NCBI GenBank assembly: GCA_910589415.1
Contig: OU342637.1
Span: forward strand, 24,031,162-24,095,161
Source of the DNA: Malachius bipustulatus
Taxonomy: Eukaryota; Arthropoda; Insecta; Coleoptera; Melyridae
Reading direction: 5' to 3'
DNA length: 64,000 nt
The notes below the pieces were generated by a model. It saw only the letters and a program-made list of their open reading frames with translations, was not told the DNA's origin and made no database searches. The position numbers and the translations under genes are program-made. Of this stretch, positions 32,641 through 46,359 are shown in pieces; the first letter of the stretch is position 1, and every line of letters starts with the position of its first letter.

Positions 32641-33224
32641 AATTTTATAAAATTAGATACATACCTATATTTATAATGTAATATACCTAGAAGATAATTC
32701 TCCCATAATTTATCAATTTTGCCCGATAATGGAAAAAATAATCATGAAATTAAGTCAAATGTGAAATGGAAATTAAAACTAAAAATATCAAACAATCCTG
32801 CTGTTAAATACAGCAGCCTGAAGCGTAGAATTACGTAGTCACTATTATAGCGACCTCTATTTTTTTATAAAATATTCTATTATAAATTCAAACATATTGA
32901 CAAAATGATGAGATAAAATTATAAACGAATTGTGACATCATTATCTCCTTTTGCGAAGCTTATCGATCTTTTCGTCATACCTATACTAAGTACCTATAGG
33001 ATAACGTTTACGGGTGATCAAGATCTATACTAGGATCGTCCAGAAATAAGAAAAATAAGTTACCAACATCGGTTGTTCCTTTATTTGGCAGTCTATTCTA
33101 ATTTATTTTGAAACACAAGTTATCTCGTTAAGTCGTACTTCGAGAGAAACGGCCGGTTAAGTTGCAGTCAGTTTCGATTTAAAGTTTGTCATCCAACTAT
33201 TTCTGCATTGACATGTTGGTATCA
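32641..33224. other. Non-coding sequence
   Basis: Nothing recognised. Confidence 0.4.
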
Positions 33225-33545
33225 CTCTGTATATGGCCTGAGCAAGGTCTCTGATCGTTTGCCTTACAGCTTACTGCTCGAGAAGCTTTACCGCTATGGT
33301 GTCAGGGCTACACCATTTTATCTCAACGGGCACAACTTATCTTTTAGAAAACAATGCATTTTGTTGAATTTTGATTCTGTATTCTGTATCAAGTAAGAAG
33401 ATTCTCAAGGGTGGAGTATCCCAAGGATCGATCCTGGATCCCCTGTTGTTCATCATTAATATTAATGTTCTGAGTTTTCAGCTTGAGCCGAACAAAATGT
33501 GTTGTCTCCGCTGATCACACCTCATTATTGTAGAGGAAATCTCAA
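33225..33545 (+). pseudogene. Decayed LINE reverse transcriptase fragment
   Basis: LSKVSDRLPYSLLLEKLYRY is a degenerate form of the LSKAFDxVxHxLLLxKL motif, followed by GVRATPFYL. After a frame change, LKGGVSQGSILDPLLFIINI near 33405 corresponds to the GVPQGSxLGPLLF box. The YADD box is not intact. Frameshifts and stops make it dead. Confidence 0.7.
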
Positions 33546-34721
33546 TGTTGAGCAACGCGATGCATGATTTATTAAAGCCGTTCATATATACACGTCATGT
33601 GCATTTAAATAACGCATAACCGATGGACTATACCGTTCTGAATTTTCTGGGGTGTTTGCACAGACAGACAGAGAGACAGAAAGGCAAGCAGAGAAGAAAG
33701 CAACTTAATAAAAGTGTGGTAAAATAGGGATTTTACAAGCATGGCCTTATATTTTATGAGATCGGCATGTATTGTTGATGGTATGCTTTTTTTCTCTCCC
33801 TAATAGTCATCTAAAGAATGAGCAGGTGATCTGTACTCTTGGAATTGAGCAGAACCTGCTCAGATTCATTCTAAACACTTATATCCAATTTCGTAAGTTA
33901 GCAATCAGGTACATCTGTCTAAACTATGTTTTGCCAAACTAAACATTTATTTTGGAATACTCCACCGGAACATTATGTACCTAGGTACATTTCATTTAAT
34001 TAAACATGATTAAACATGCCCACAATCTCAGTTTATATGACTCCCCGTCCAGCTTAATGGTAATTGCCATTACCTAGGAAACACTAACAAATATATCGCC
34101 TACTATACAGCAGATTTACATACATTGTTTACGTAGCGAGATAACAAACACGACTAGTCAATTAACAAAATAGAATTAGTAATTAGAGGAATAGAGTCTA
34201 GTACAAGTCCCGGCTATTTCTCTTCCTTCATGGAGCTTCCCGGTGCTGGCTAATATCGACCTGATATAACTTCTCTTTCGGACGTCGCGACCTCTTTAAC
34301 TATTCGCTTCGCCCCATAAAAGTGCTTGTGGCTGTGGTTTTATTTCTTATTATACACATACAAGAACCAGCTCGCTTTTATTTGCTTTCATTAATGATTT
34401 TCTACATCAACGAACAACATAACAATTATACAATCATGTTGAAGGAAGATCACGTCATAACCATTTCCTTGTTGTATTATTCTACGCGTGTGCTACTTCT
34501 TTTACCAAACCATTGTGTAGAAAACTTAACCTACCCATACTAAAAAAATTGCTTAGCAAGAAGATATCATCTGCACCGTAAACATGTATTCTCCTAAATT
34601 ACAGTCGATGTAGAAGACGGAGAGTGGAGAGAAGAATAAGATTCAACAGAAACGAATGATTCTTTCTAGGACGTCTTGTTGCTTGCTCTGGAGAAAATAT
34701 CGGATCTTGATCTTTTGATTG
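33546..34721. other. Non-coding sequence
   Basis: A short CAGA-rich run lies near 33660. No gene recognised. Confidence 0.45.
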
Positions 34722-34914
34722 GTCCATTGACTGAAGCCGTTGACGCTGCCACCGTCTGAGGTTCGAATCCCAGCTCAGAATGGTGGTGTTCGTTTATAAT
34801 ATTATTTATTTCTTTAAAATGTTTCTGTAGCTACGTGAGATCGATTCCGAAGCAAAAATTATCAGAGTGGAGCGACTATGTCGCGACCACACTTCTTGAA
34901 CCCTAACTTTTTTT
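34722..34914 (+). mobile_element. tRNA-like SINE, copy 2
   Basis: GCCGTTGACGCTGCCACC is followed by a perfect B box, GGTTCGAATCC (34760-34770), then CTACGTGAGATCGATTCCGA, AGCGACTATGTCGCGACCAC and a T-rich end. It matches the copy at 28955 through head and tail, which establishes a family. Confidence 0.65.
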
Positions 34915-37329
34915 CAAAATTCCAACCGAAGACCATTGAATAAAGACTCATAGTTTGGTTTCTTGCTCGATAGTAGCTTGACCTCAAGCGTTTTCTTCTC
35001 TACGGTTATTACTTTGTCGAGCATCCATCGAACCTTTATCCTTTCAACAACCAACATTGAGCTTCTGTCGTCGAACGTTGTCCTATAAAGTCAACTACCT
35101 TGTAGCCCTTTCTGCTCGCTTGATTTAAAATTTCGAATAAATATGCCAAAAGAAAAATGTCCGAGCAGAGGATGCTATTCCCACTGGCTCCGTTCGGGTA
35201 CTTTCAAATTTATTTGAACCCAAAGCGGAACAGAGGGTGTTAAAGATCTTAAAATGAAGTTACAAATTTTTCAGTGATCGTCTAGATCAATTTTGTCTCT
35301 AAAAAGTTTCCAAAAAGTTCCCAAAAAGCTTGACCTGCCCTACGTTGTGAATATTTAAATTACAGGCCACACAAACACTAAAATAAAATAAAAGGTACAC
35401 TAATAATTAATAGTTTACTGGAAAACTCCAATTAAATAATATTAAATTTCCCAGAACTTGATAGTAATGTATCGTGAGATTATATACTTAAAATTAGGAT
35501 TTTTCCACTTATCAACTAAACAATATACATAACATCAAAGATTAGACAAAGTCATTATTCATTTTAAAAGATAATTGGTCTATAAATGACCACCATACCA
35601 CCTTCAATAGGCATTCACTAAAATTTACACATCTAACCTTACTTAATTTGGCCAAATAATAACTTTACTAAATTAAAAATTCACCTTAATAAAAAAATGA
35701 CAACATTATACCGGCTTGGTATAATTAAGTTTGGCAATATACAAAATTGTAATATCAATTAGATATTCTTAAATTCCTTTAAAGGTAACAATGATCCACA
35801 TCAATCACTCCAATAACATCATTTGGTTGATGTGTTTCTCATTTTAGAGAACATAAAAGAATTACAATATAAATCTGATAAGGTACCTTCTAGTCCAAAT
35901 TGTACTTCAAGTTGAAAAGTGAGTGAAACGTGAAGATTCAAAAGCAGGATGGAAAGTGACGCTGACTCCTTCCACAACTGCTTACGTCATCCTCCTCGAT
36001 GTTCCAGACGGATAAACCCAAATCGAAAAAAATGGAAAGGCTTCGCTTTACCCAAGGGACGCCACTCATCCTAACTGCTCACATCAGCAAAACTCTTGAG
36101 TCAATGATGATCCCAGAACAGAAACTACAATCGGGACAATCCGAAACGAAAACGGAAAACAAAAGCAAAACCAAAAACCCTGAAATTAAATTAAAATAAT
36201 TATCATCTGAAATTTTATTAAACGCCATCTTTAAATTTACCGAAATGAATCCATTATCCAAATCGGGCTTCTTTATTCTTCATTTTCTGCTTCAATCTCA
36301 AAAACTACCTAATCAAGAACAACATAAAACATTAGCTTTGCTAAATAACCCCCAAACAATAACTTCATACCTGAGTTTTAAACAACCACTACACGAAACA
36401 GTAAGCTAAATAATTCACTTATTAAACCATGTTCACCCAACGGTATTTCAGACAACAAGGGCGGACCCAGCACCACTCTCGTCCGGTTCTCGATCTCACA
36501 ATTATTCCCCTACTCTCCGATCGATACATTCACGCATCCTCCTTTCCTCTACTGCTCTGACGTGTAGTCCTTCTGACTGACAGATGACAGGCTGGAACTG
36601 ACAGTCCCATCATTCGATCTCGCTACAATGACTCGGGGTATAAAACCAGTGAAGAGTAACATTCCAACAGGTCTATTTTCATGCGCCTTTTCTATTCGAA
36701 AAATTCATTCGAAACTGATGCGGAAAAGCGCACGCTACAACCTCAAGGCTTCATGAAGAAATATTATTTTTTAATGCTCCACTTTAGCTATATAGGTCTC
36801 ATACTGGATCCAGCTTTTTTCTTCAACTAAGAAACAAAAGAGAAAAGTTTTAAAAAGGAAACTCCTCAGAGGACTACCAATGTCACTTTGGTTGTTGCTA
36901 AGGAACATGTCTATTTTCCTGCTTCCATCCAACATCGCCCTTTTTGAGCCTTTCTCAAACTACATGGTCTCCGGCTCCTCTTTTACTTCCACGAGGAAGC
37001 TCTTCTTCAATCGCTATTGATTAAATTGATACGTCTTGATTAGATTACTTGTATCAAATTTTATTGTAATATTGTCGTTAAATTTCTTCTGATCAATTAG
37101 ATATCTCTGCGTCATAGCTATTAACTTTACAGGTTTATTACATTCCCGGTATAATTAGTGACCTCAATAACTTATCATATCCGTGGGTATTCTGCTTCAG
37201 GTGGGGCATATTTTTTCTCGAGATTTGGGTTGGGGACTCATTTTTCCCTAGACTCTAGGGAAACCCGGCCAGCCTCCGTGCGAAGTCACTGGTTAATTAT
37301 GTCACTGATGCATGTGCTCAATTTCAGTT
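34915..37329. other. Non-coding sequence; one GC-richer part with a TATA-like box
   Basis: 36430-36740 is GC-richer and includes GGGTATAAAACCAG near 36637. It starts with TG and ends with CA, but no second LTR copy was found. The rest is AT-rich with no recognised feature. Confidence 0.35.
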
Positions 37330-37650
37330 TAGCCGGAAACTTAGTGGAGGAATTAATGAAGCTTCACATGCAATGAGTGAACTATTTGACATGAATTTTC
37401 ATCCTGAGTCTAAAAGGGGAATGCTCCTTGTGGTCGCAAACTACGCTCTGAATTCAATAAATAGACATCTTGCATTAGGGCAAGCACGTATGTACTGGAC
37501 ACGATGCGCTAGGTTTTTATACAATACATGTCGAGGTCATTCTGAATTAACTGTAAGAGGTACGGAAAATCGAGTGTACAATGCGGAAGGAGTAACTCAA
37601 GGAGATCCCTCTAGAGATGCCTCAGTATGCTCTTACAACTTTACCTATTA
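37330..37650 (+). pseudogene. Reverse-transcriptase-like fragment (GVTQGDP type)
   Basis: The plus strand reads LSGGINEASHAM...MLLVVANYALNSINRHLAL...ARFLYNTCRG and then EGVTQGDPS. This parallels reverse transcriptases whose palm reads LLVDAKNAFNSxNR and EGVTQGDPL. The catalytic aspartate of the first box is lost (VVANYALN) and the frame ends soon after GVTQGDP. It is a dead fragment, of a different class from the other LINE relics here. Confidence 0.65.
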
Positions 37651-37839
37651 TAAAGAAGTTGAATTTAAAAAATTTATAAATTTATTTATAAATCTATAAT
37701 AAGCAATGCAAATTGAATTGCTTAACTTAATGAAACAGTTGGTGATGATCCCTGTCTCAAGAAGCGGGTTCAAGACAGCTCCACGAGGAAGCTGTTGAGT
37801 TCAAAGCACCCACAGCACCCATGCCTGAAAGCGCCTGTG

Positions 37840-37950
37840 AACGTTGGTGCTATTATAGTGCTGGTGGTGATGCTTGTGCTGCATGATGGTGTCGGTGCCA
37901 GCATGGTGTTGGTAGTAAATGGTGCTGGTGCTACTGGTACTGGTCCTTCA
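37840..37950. repeat. GGTGCT-rich low-complexity tract
   Basis: Imperfect GGTGCT/GGTGNTG repeats run for about 110 bp. Reading frames through it are repeat artefacts. Confidence 0.6.
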
Positions 37951-40311
37951 TGTCGCTTGAGTCCTGGTTGACATGACACCCAAGGAAAAAGGCGAGCTCC
38001 TTTAAAACAAATCAAAGGAATTCAGAACACATTATGGAAAAAAGCACAGTATGGAAACAAGCAGCGTGAATCATCGAGAGTACATGGTGTCGCAATAAGC
38101 AATTCGACCATTTCACATGATTTAACAAATTAAAAGATGAAGTTACTAAAGCTTCCAATGCTCTACAGGTCCCACCATGTTACACAATAATAAAGTAACA
38201 GTTTTAGTAGGAATTAACCACCCATACTGTCCTTCTTAAAGCCTTGAGCTTACCAGACCGGTAACCGAGAGCCGAACAGAATCGAGCCGAACGATAGCAT
38301 TATCGCCGTTCGGCGTACATACGCAATCGACAAAATTACTATACCGTGCGTCACAGAAATAATTAATAAGCAGGGTAATGACTGGAACGGTTATATCGTT
38401 AAAAAAAGAAAAGAAAAAGAATAGTAAGTTAGTCATGCTTCATGATATTGTAAGTTAGTTACTGTTAGTTACATTTAATATTTTTACCTCTTTCTAGGTT
38501 GTGATGGCTCAAGTCTCCACTTTGCTCCTATAATTAATTCAACACGAATCAAGGAATTTTGAGTCTCACAAGGGATTTAGGAATGAGTCATCCGATATTG
38601 TTAGTATAGTAATTCTATGTTACCTGTTAATAACGTTCCTAGATACCTACTTGAATTCGCGATTGCCAATTATGACCTCCTTAACGACAAAATGCAATGA
38701 GATTCTAGGGAAAAAGTTAGAAAAAGAAAGGCAAATTATATGAACTCCCTTTTCTCTAGATCTCTAAGATCTCGTTGAAGTAATAAAATACAATGTAAGT
38801 TATTTTATTATTCTCATTTCCTGCAAGTAGCTGCAATGAAAGTCGTTGTCGATAATAAGCAATCGAGTTTCATTTATCTGGATATTGAAGTTCATTTTAT
38901 ATGAAATGGAATCTTTAGATATCAGAAGCGTAAGATGCCTACTAAAATCCCGTTTCAGAGCTATAAAGTCTTTGAATCTTACTCGTTTGTATATCCACTG
39001 GAGTTATATAAGAATGGCAGGTATTCCTGCAAATAAAGAGGATTTGTATTGGATCAAAATGTGAGATTTGTAAAATTGTCTGTTATTATTGATTCATTTC
39101 GAACTATGTACGATAGTAACGAGGATTTTTGGGTATAAACAGCAAAATTAGGAATTCATTATGTTAAATAAATAGAGGTAGAGGTATTGGGAATTAATAA
39201 TGAATGAATTCGATTAAAACTTTCATGAATTTTAAATCCGAATCGAATAATACACGAATCCCCGTAAAACGAATACATATTTCATTATAGATAAAATTTT
39301 TAGAGGTGAACTTTTTTAAATTTAAACTATCATTCAGGTTTATGAGACATATCCCATCTGATAATCGTGCCTTACATAAAACCCCGCCGGCGGCTGCGGA
39401 TTAGGTTTACATCCCTATCAGTAACCGCCTGAAGAAATAACAAGCGACGTGATTCAGTGCTAAACTGCCCAAATCATGCCCATAAAAACCTGATGTATTA
39501 ACCAACCAGAGAGAGCTAGAACTTAGCCGGTTTAATGTCCGTTACTCCAGAGATTTCCTATCGCCAATTACTACCGTGTTGTCAGATTACAACAAATTCA
39601 CCAGGTTTAAACACTGACAATCTCCCATAGACATCTTCTTCTTTGACGTCTTCTTAGAAATCGTTTAGCCTCTACATATCAATTGAGAAAGTTGTACGAT
39701 TGGAATTGTTACCTATTTAATCACTTTTTCCGACCAGACGTTATAAGATCCAAGACAATCTTTGCTCCATCTCAGATTTTATAGGGAGATTGCGTCAGGT
39801 TCTTCAGAGTGTTCTTTCCTTTTTAATGACTTTTAACAGTAGCTAAGGAAATTGGGTAAAGGATACATAAGAGGAAGAGGCAAAAGTATCTTTGGTAGTT
39901 TTTCGCTTTTTTCGTACAGTCAAAAGACGAGCGACAAAATGTTGTTGTGATAAAAAAAAGAACTTTTTTGAAGATGTGAGCTGGGATAAATCTGACACGT
40001 TTAATTGTACAAGGTAGGTATTCAATAATCAGTTTGCATAAACATTTCTGTCACTTGTTGACAGAAGTGACTGAAACATTCCGAGTGAGCTCCGATTGTA
40101 ATGTTTAAGTTTCTCTACTGAAGCTACCATGAAACAAACAGGTGATCGGCATAATTGCAACGATTTATTATAATATTAGAGACAAGATATTATATCCACT
40201 CAGGTTACAGTTATTACAAGTAAGTAAGTGGATATAATAAGTTTGAAAAACAAATGTATACCTAGTTAAATAAATCACACAGCGGCAACGTAGCTTCCCT
40301 TTATCCCAAAG
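37951..40311. other. Non-coding sequence
   Basis: No gene recognised. A GC-richer patch (39375-39560) could be regulatory but has no specific support. Confidence 0.4.
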
Positions 40312-40402
40312 CGGTCATGTTCCTGATGTAGGTCCGCAGGACGAGGCGTTCCGTGGTCGAATGGCCGACGATCTCTCCCGTAGCGTCACCGGAATCGTTC
40401 CT
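40312..40402 (+). CDS. Candidate short internal exon of unknown gene
   Basis: A 91-nt GC-rich block follows an acceptor-like CTTCCCTTTATCCCAAAG and ends at a strong donor (CCT|GTAAGTGT). One leading base plus 30 open codons read GHVPDVGPQDEAFRGR then MADDLSRSVTGIVP. Composition stands out sharply from the AT-rich flanks. The reverse strand is also open across the block and has an acceptor-like CACTTACAG, so the strand is uncertain. The phase does not fit the exon that should follow 5968-6092. No family recognised. Confidence 0.3.
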
Positions 40403-41931
40403 GTAAGTGTCTTATATCTGTCTAGCGACGGGACACTAATTCAAATAATAAATCTGGAATGTCACCGGAGTGCCCACAGGCTATTCTCCCATTTGTCTCA
40501 TTCTGTCATACTTCATTGCCTCTCTCAGACCGCACACTACAGTGCCGGCGCTGCTGCTGGTACCGGTGCTCCAGTTACATTCAAATCAACCAGTGTCGGA
40601 CATGTTTTTTTTTCTTTATTTTTAAATTATTTAACGAGCAAAAATTTGAAAAGTAGGTCCTAGATCACTGACTTGAAAATGCGCACACGTCTTCCTCATT
40701 TGTTAATTCATCTGAGACGTGCGCGTGTTCTTAATTTATCAAACGGGTTATTTCCAGGAAGCTCAGCATCGTTATTAGAGTTATTAGACTCCTCTACTTC
40801 TTCTACGAGTTGGTGGAAATTAAGACTTTAACCCTTCAAGTTTATATGCGAGTTGTTAGGTGGGTATATACCGGATGTCATTAATGATTGCAAATTTTTT
40901 AAGGTTACACTAATTAACAATTTAATGAGATTACATATTGTCGAATAGTGTACTCTTAACATATTCATGGAAAGTGAGAAGTTTTTTTGGAAAAAAAGTC
41001 CAGCCACCACTGTTTTCTCTTTCATCACCCTTCTCGTAGGTATATTTATGACAGCAGGGTGATATCGGTTATCTAATGAATCCAATTTACTTACCGCCCA
41101 GGCGAATTCGGTTCCCCTTGATTCTGCTCTGATTCATTATAATAATGAGAGTACTCATCATCGACATTTCAAGATCAATAACCGCCGAATATGGCTGAGA
41201 AATGATGAATTGTGGCCGTATCAATCACAGAAACGTCAGCGCGCTGAAAATTGTCCATCACTTTGGGCTTTATACGTTTCCTCCTCTCCGATATCTCCTG
41301 TCTACGGTGGATGTAGCTGTCTGGAGGTGACAAAACAAAGGAAAGGAGCGGTTAAAGAGGGTTCGTTCACATTCGCACAGGCGCAGGCAAGAATACTCCC
41401 GATGATTTATTCCCGTGATAAGTGCTGTTTCTCAAATTTATTTCTTCCACCATTAATAGGTCACGATACGATGAATATTTATCCGCCGTAATGTATATCG
41501 ATATGATGGGGCTGCGCCCTAATATGATACCAAATATAATTATCTTCATTGGAGTTTTTTGTGGTAGCTAAAAAACTTGTATAATGACATTTATATCGGG
41601 TGGAACAATTTGTTCTATTTTGTTGATTTTAACGTTAAGTATCAGTAATTTTGCCGAGTGTATCAACAGGTTTGTAATCGGTTCCCTCTAGCTCATCCAT
41701 CATTATTTAATAGAATATATGATAGAGAAATTCGTGATAAACGCTACAATTTAAACATACCTCTCAGACAATTTATTTCGGGTAATCTTTAACATAGTGC
41801 AATAATCACTTTATACAAAGAATGTTTCTCTAACATTATCCATTTGATACATGTTTGCTACAATAAAACATTTGTAAATTAAAGGAAATAGTAATTAATA
41901 ATAATAATAATTTAAAAAAAAATGATTGAGA
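40403..41931. other. Non-coding sequence
   Basis: Nothing recognised apart from a GC-richer patch at about 41200-41400. Confidence 0.4.
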
Positions 41932-43114
41932 TGACTTTACAGGTCACTATACCAAAAGTTCCTCGGGTGAAACTAAATCGATTTAAGTCAACTTATCTCA
42001 GTTGCTTGGTTTGGCCACTAGAAGATGTCAAAGTGACATTATGAAATTGTTATTTGATTTAAAAACTTAAACCGCTTAAGCGATTTTGATGAAATTTGGT
42101 ATGACGTTAAGATTTTTATGAGACAAGAAGTGCAAAACTAAAATCACTCTCATGACGTTGATCATGCGATTTTATATCCAAAGGCGATTTTGAATGTTTG
42201 TGGTAAACAAGACTTGTAATAATCTGGGATGCTGTGATGTTATTGGGTAGCAGGATAATTAAAGAAGATTGGATTTTCCATTGGTTCATTGGTTAACACT
42301 TAAACACTACATAACGACGGTTGTCTATATCTAATAATTTGTTGACTAGTAATATTTACATAACTGTAACTAATAATCTAATTAATAATAATTCATTATT
42401 GATACTCTGACAGAGGGTCCATCTTCCTTGCTTCCCCTTAGTCAGCATTATTGCAAGGTCGGTATCGGGCAGGGTTACCGTCTTATTATTAAACATTATT
42501 TATGTGTGTCAGTATAAAATACTACAAATACTACTTGTTTTCATAACAAGATAGTTAATTAATTGACTTAAATTATTTACTTATTGAAAATAAGATTTCC
42601 TTGCTAATAATCTTAACTGGTCCACGACACCTGTCCATCACATGTTCAAGTATTGAAATGTAAATTAATTTTATTATTTTATGTGAATCAAAAAAATCCC
42701 GTGGGAAAAAATTCGAAATTTTCTATAAAAATCAACATTCAAATGTGATTATCCTCTAATACGATAAGGCTAGATGTCGTTTTTGTAGAAGATGAGTCGC
42801 ATAATCTATTTTCGGTAATTAAAATGTTTATTTCCATTGGCGTAGAAGTTCAAAGGGAGTGAAAGCTAAAAAACCCATAATAACGTCTTGAGGAATTTTG
42901 GTATGGCACTTTTTGTCTCACAAAAGCATCACGTCGTATTAAATTTCATCAAAATCGCTTCAGCCGCTTAGCTTTTATAATCAAATAACAATTTCAGAAT
43001 TGACCCTGTGACATCTCTACTAGTGGTCAAACCAAGCAACTTTGGACTGAAATAAGTTGACTTAAATCGATTTAGTTTCAACCGAGGAACATTTGATAGT
43101 AGGCTGTAAAGTCA
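41932..43114. mobile_element. Non-autonomous transposon with about 220-bp terminal inverted repeats
   Basis: Left arm 41932-about 42150 and right arm about 42870-43114 are inverted copies. Shared text includes TGACTTTACAG, AACTAAATCGATTTAAGTCA, TTGCTTGGTTTG, GAAATTGTTATTTGATT and GCGATTTTGATGAAATTT. The 700-bp centre is AT-rich without a transposase. Arms differ by substitutions and small indels, so the copy is old. Confidence 0.75.
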
Positions 43115-46100
43115 ATTCAGGACAGCCTTTGTATATGAAAATTTATTTAAAGCTTATTATCGAAGCTCGGCTTTTCGCTGAAAGAACAACAATCTACAAT
43201 TACAATTAATTGACTACAAGACAGATAAGAATCAAAATTAAGCAGCATCGCTTTATGAATTTTTTCTATTCGTTCTCCGACTCTTTTTGCTACATTAAAC
43301 AAAATAAGAAGTAATGGATCGTACGAATTCTTATATTAAAACAAAATAGGGGCGACAAATCTTCGAAGCGTATAATTTAGATGCAGAATCTGCAGAGAAG
43401 CGACAATAGTTATAAGAAAGGGCTCGCTTGAACATGACAAATTTACGAATAACTAGACCGTTTCGAGGGTGAAGGGATACGCTCTGCAAATATAAACATG
43501 GAGACGGAATATGACCCTTTAGGGTAAAGAATGGCTTGTCCATATACATTTAATATAACCGTTTTTGATGTTATATGGCTCTGAATAATAAGACGCTTTG
43601 TATGCAGCCGCGTTCGCTCTCGCCTAGAAAGATTCCGAGAGAAAGAAAGTTTGCGCTCCTCTGTTGCTATTCTCCATATTAAAACCAATTAGATGGCAAG
43701 CAATCAAGGGCAGTCGTGCGTGATGGCGCAGTCTTACTCACTATTATGCTAATGCAATGTGGAAAGGAACAATCACACTTTAGATTACGAAAGGATGTTC
43801 AACTGTCTAGCTCTATACGTACGTTTATCCTCGAGATCTAGATTTCTTCTCGTGCTAATGCCGGAGGATTGTGAGAAAAAAATGAATCTTTCTTCCACCT
43901 ACACCTGTTCTTAAATCCTCGCTAAATTTAGTTGAATTTAACAGTAATATGCATCACATAATAATGTATTACAAATTACCCTTAAAATTTACTCGAGCGC
44001 CATCAGCATTCCGGAATCCTACCTCAGTTTTTATTGGATTATTGGATCTTGGATCTACCTTATGAAGTTTCAGGTTGAGCCAACTTAGAGATGGTATCCT
44101 AAGGTTCAATTAATGAGAATCAACTCTTGGTTCATATGCAGGCTCGAGAAAATATAAAACTAATTGTATGTGAATATTCGGCCGTAAGACCATGTGCAGT
44201 TTAGGGTACGTAAATAATTATTCAGTCGCTTTCGGTTTCCGAAATCTACTTCGCTCTGAATAAATTTCCTCCACTCCACAACCGAAATTTTGAAGACACC
44301 GTTGTTGTTGATGCTCATCGAGCTTTAGCTATATCAGACCAACTGCAAGATAAGGATGGCGATCGAATGCTAGTCTTCTATCATGGGGAATTTTGTGGCT
44401 TATATGACTGAACGTCATCTAGCGGCCAGAAGCAGTAACCTATCATGTTTTGTGGTGAAACATTGACATTTTGTATCCTAAAATATTTTCAAATTTATCC
44501 GTCAATTATCAAAAAAAAAAATTATTTGACTATCAATGCCAACAGGTTGGCGTTCCATTTATTTACTCAGATCATCTTTGCTCTTTTATCTGCTCTTTTC
44601 ATATTAATTTATTGGCAGAGTCATACAGAAAGTTACACTACATTAATGTTTTTGTTTGGGTAAAATTTATCAGGACGCACGTATTTACTATCACTCCATG
44701 CGGTCGCAGTTAATTCCTCTTGTAAGACTTACACCCAGTATAAATTCTGGCGCATCAGCTGGAACGTCTCGTCGGCTTGGAACGTATCGGTGTGCGTAAT
44801 TAAGTTGTCGACGCGGTAGCATTGTAGCAACTAAATTAGCAAACAACGACCCAACATGGCGCCATGGAACATCGCCTCAGGGTGTCGAGCTGTTACTTGT
44901 ATATCACAAAGACTCGTCAATCGGAAGAATTATCTCCCAGTACGATATTATACGAAGCTACTGCCTTATATAGTGTACCATAAAGGGCCAACTAATCGAG
45001 AACTACTGACGAACATCTGCTCCCTTCGAGGCGTATATATTTTGATTAATGCCGGAGAGGGAGGAGTGGCGGCGGCGGTGGGGATGTTAGAATCATGTAT
45101 GAAGCAGGAAGACTCTTAGACGAAGGAGTTGTTTACTTCCAGGTTAATTCCCTCTGTTTGAGTATAGGAATATTAGGAGGATTTGCTTGGTTATGATGAC
45201 TATCAGTTATTAACGGGTACGTACACCTAACACAGTGGGGAACAAAGTTACCAGATTGCACATTTTGTTATAATATCTAATGATCTATCTAATATTGTTC
45301 TAAGGATTAAGCCTTAATTAATTTCAAGCCTTTTAATATCATGAGTTCTTTCACAGTATTTAACAAGTCTGCAATAGTCTGGTATATTTTTTTTTATAAA
45401 CTCATTAGTCTTCGAGCTCATATTTGAATTCTTGCTATGGTATACTTAATTATTATAAAACACATTATTCCATTCATATTACTTACATTCGCACAATTAT
45501 TCAGTTCAAATCGTTTTTTTCTCTTGTTATTCTCACGCCATCTTGACCATCAAATTTCTAGGATATCTAGGAAATTCCTAGGAACATATAAACTCTAGGA
45601 TATCTAGCAAATTTTGCGTTGTTAGCCAAGCTGCTTGTTGTGTATTTGTCATTACTATAATCCCGGGCGTTACAGAGGACATTTTGGATTTAACGCCCGC
45701 TATAATGACCTGGTTTATGTATCCCGTATTCTAGGAATCATTGAGGTATAATGAGTAATTTAAAAATAAAAGAATAAATAGTTTATTCATCAATCCAACA
45801 ATGAAAATATCAGCAAGAATATTTGCTGCCATGCATTTTGGTTATTTCAAAAATTCCGAGGAAAAAACCGGTCTGTCTGGGTTCGTCACTGAGACAAAAT
45901 GATAAAGCGATGGAGCTTACAACAGGCTGGTGCCTGAATTATAATTGAAGATCCAATGCAATTTTCTAATTTTTTGGCAATGAAAGCCGTCAATTTTGCT
46001 ACTACAGCGTCTTGCCAGTCTGTCAATAGCTTGTGCAATGAGAACTACGCCCATCAGCCGCCTTGAACGTCATTCTGGGACTGCAGCCATTTTCCATTGG

Positions 46101-46359
46101 GATAAAACACGAGACGATGGCAGCCTACGTATGCGAGCCCGAGACTCGCATTCTTACGTAGGCTGAGGCATTCTAACATGGAAAGGAGGAGGATACAAGG
46201 GACATACTGAGATATCCAGGGTCACCGAAATGGGGATTCCTATCTCAATCCTTAGAGTTGCCTCAGTCGCATGGCAAAATAAGAAAGATAGGAAATAGCC
46301 CCTTGGAATAAGAACGGTCACATTGAAGCGGAACTATATTGACAAGAATATTAACTGGG
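43115..46359. other. Non-coding sequence
   Basis: No gene recognised. A GC-richer block (44740-45120) contains several chance frames. Small hairpins occur at about 45661-45705 (GGGCGTTA / TAACGCCC) and 46121-46165 (CAGCCTACGT / ACGTAGGCTG). Confidence 0.4.

Noticed and set aside
36430..36734. TG...CA block with a TATAAAA box, as a possible solo LTR
   Set aside because: No second copy or target duplication is visible, and the TATA-like box points opposite to the strand on which a primer-site-like TGG would follow.
37770..38015. Minus-strand frame rich in T, A and P
   Set aside because: It is a translation of the GGTGCT low-complexity tract.
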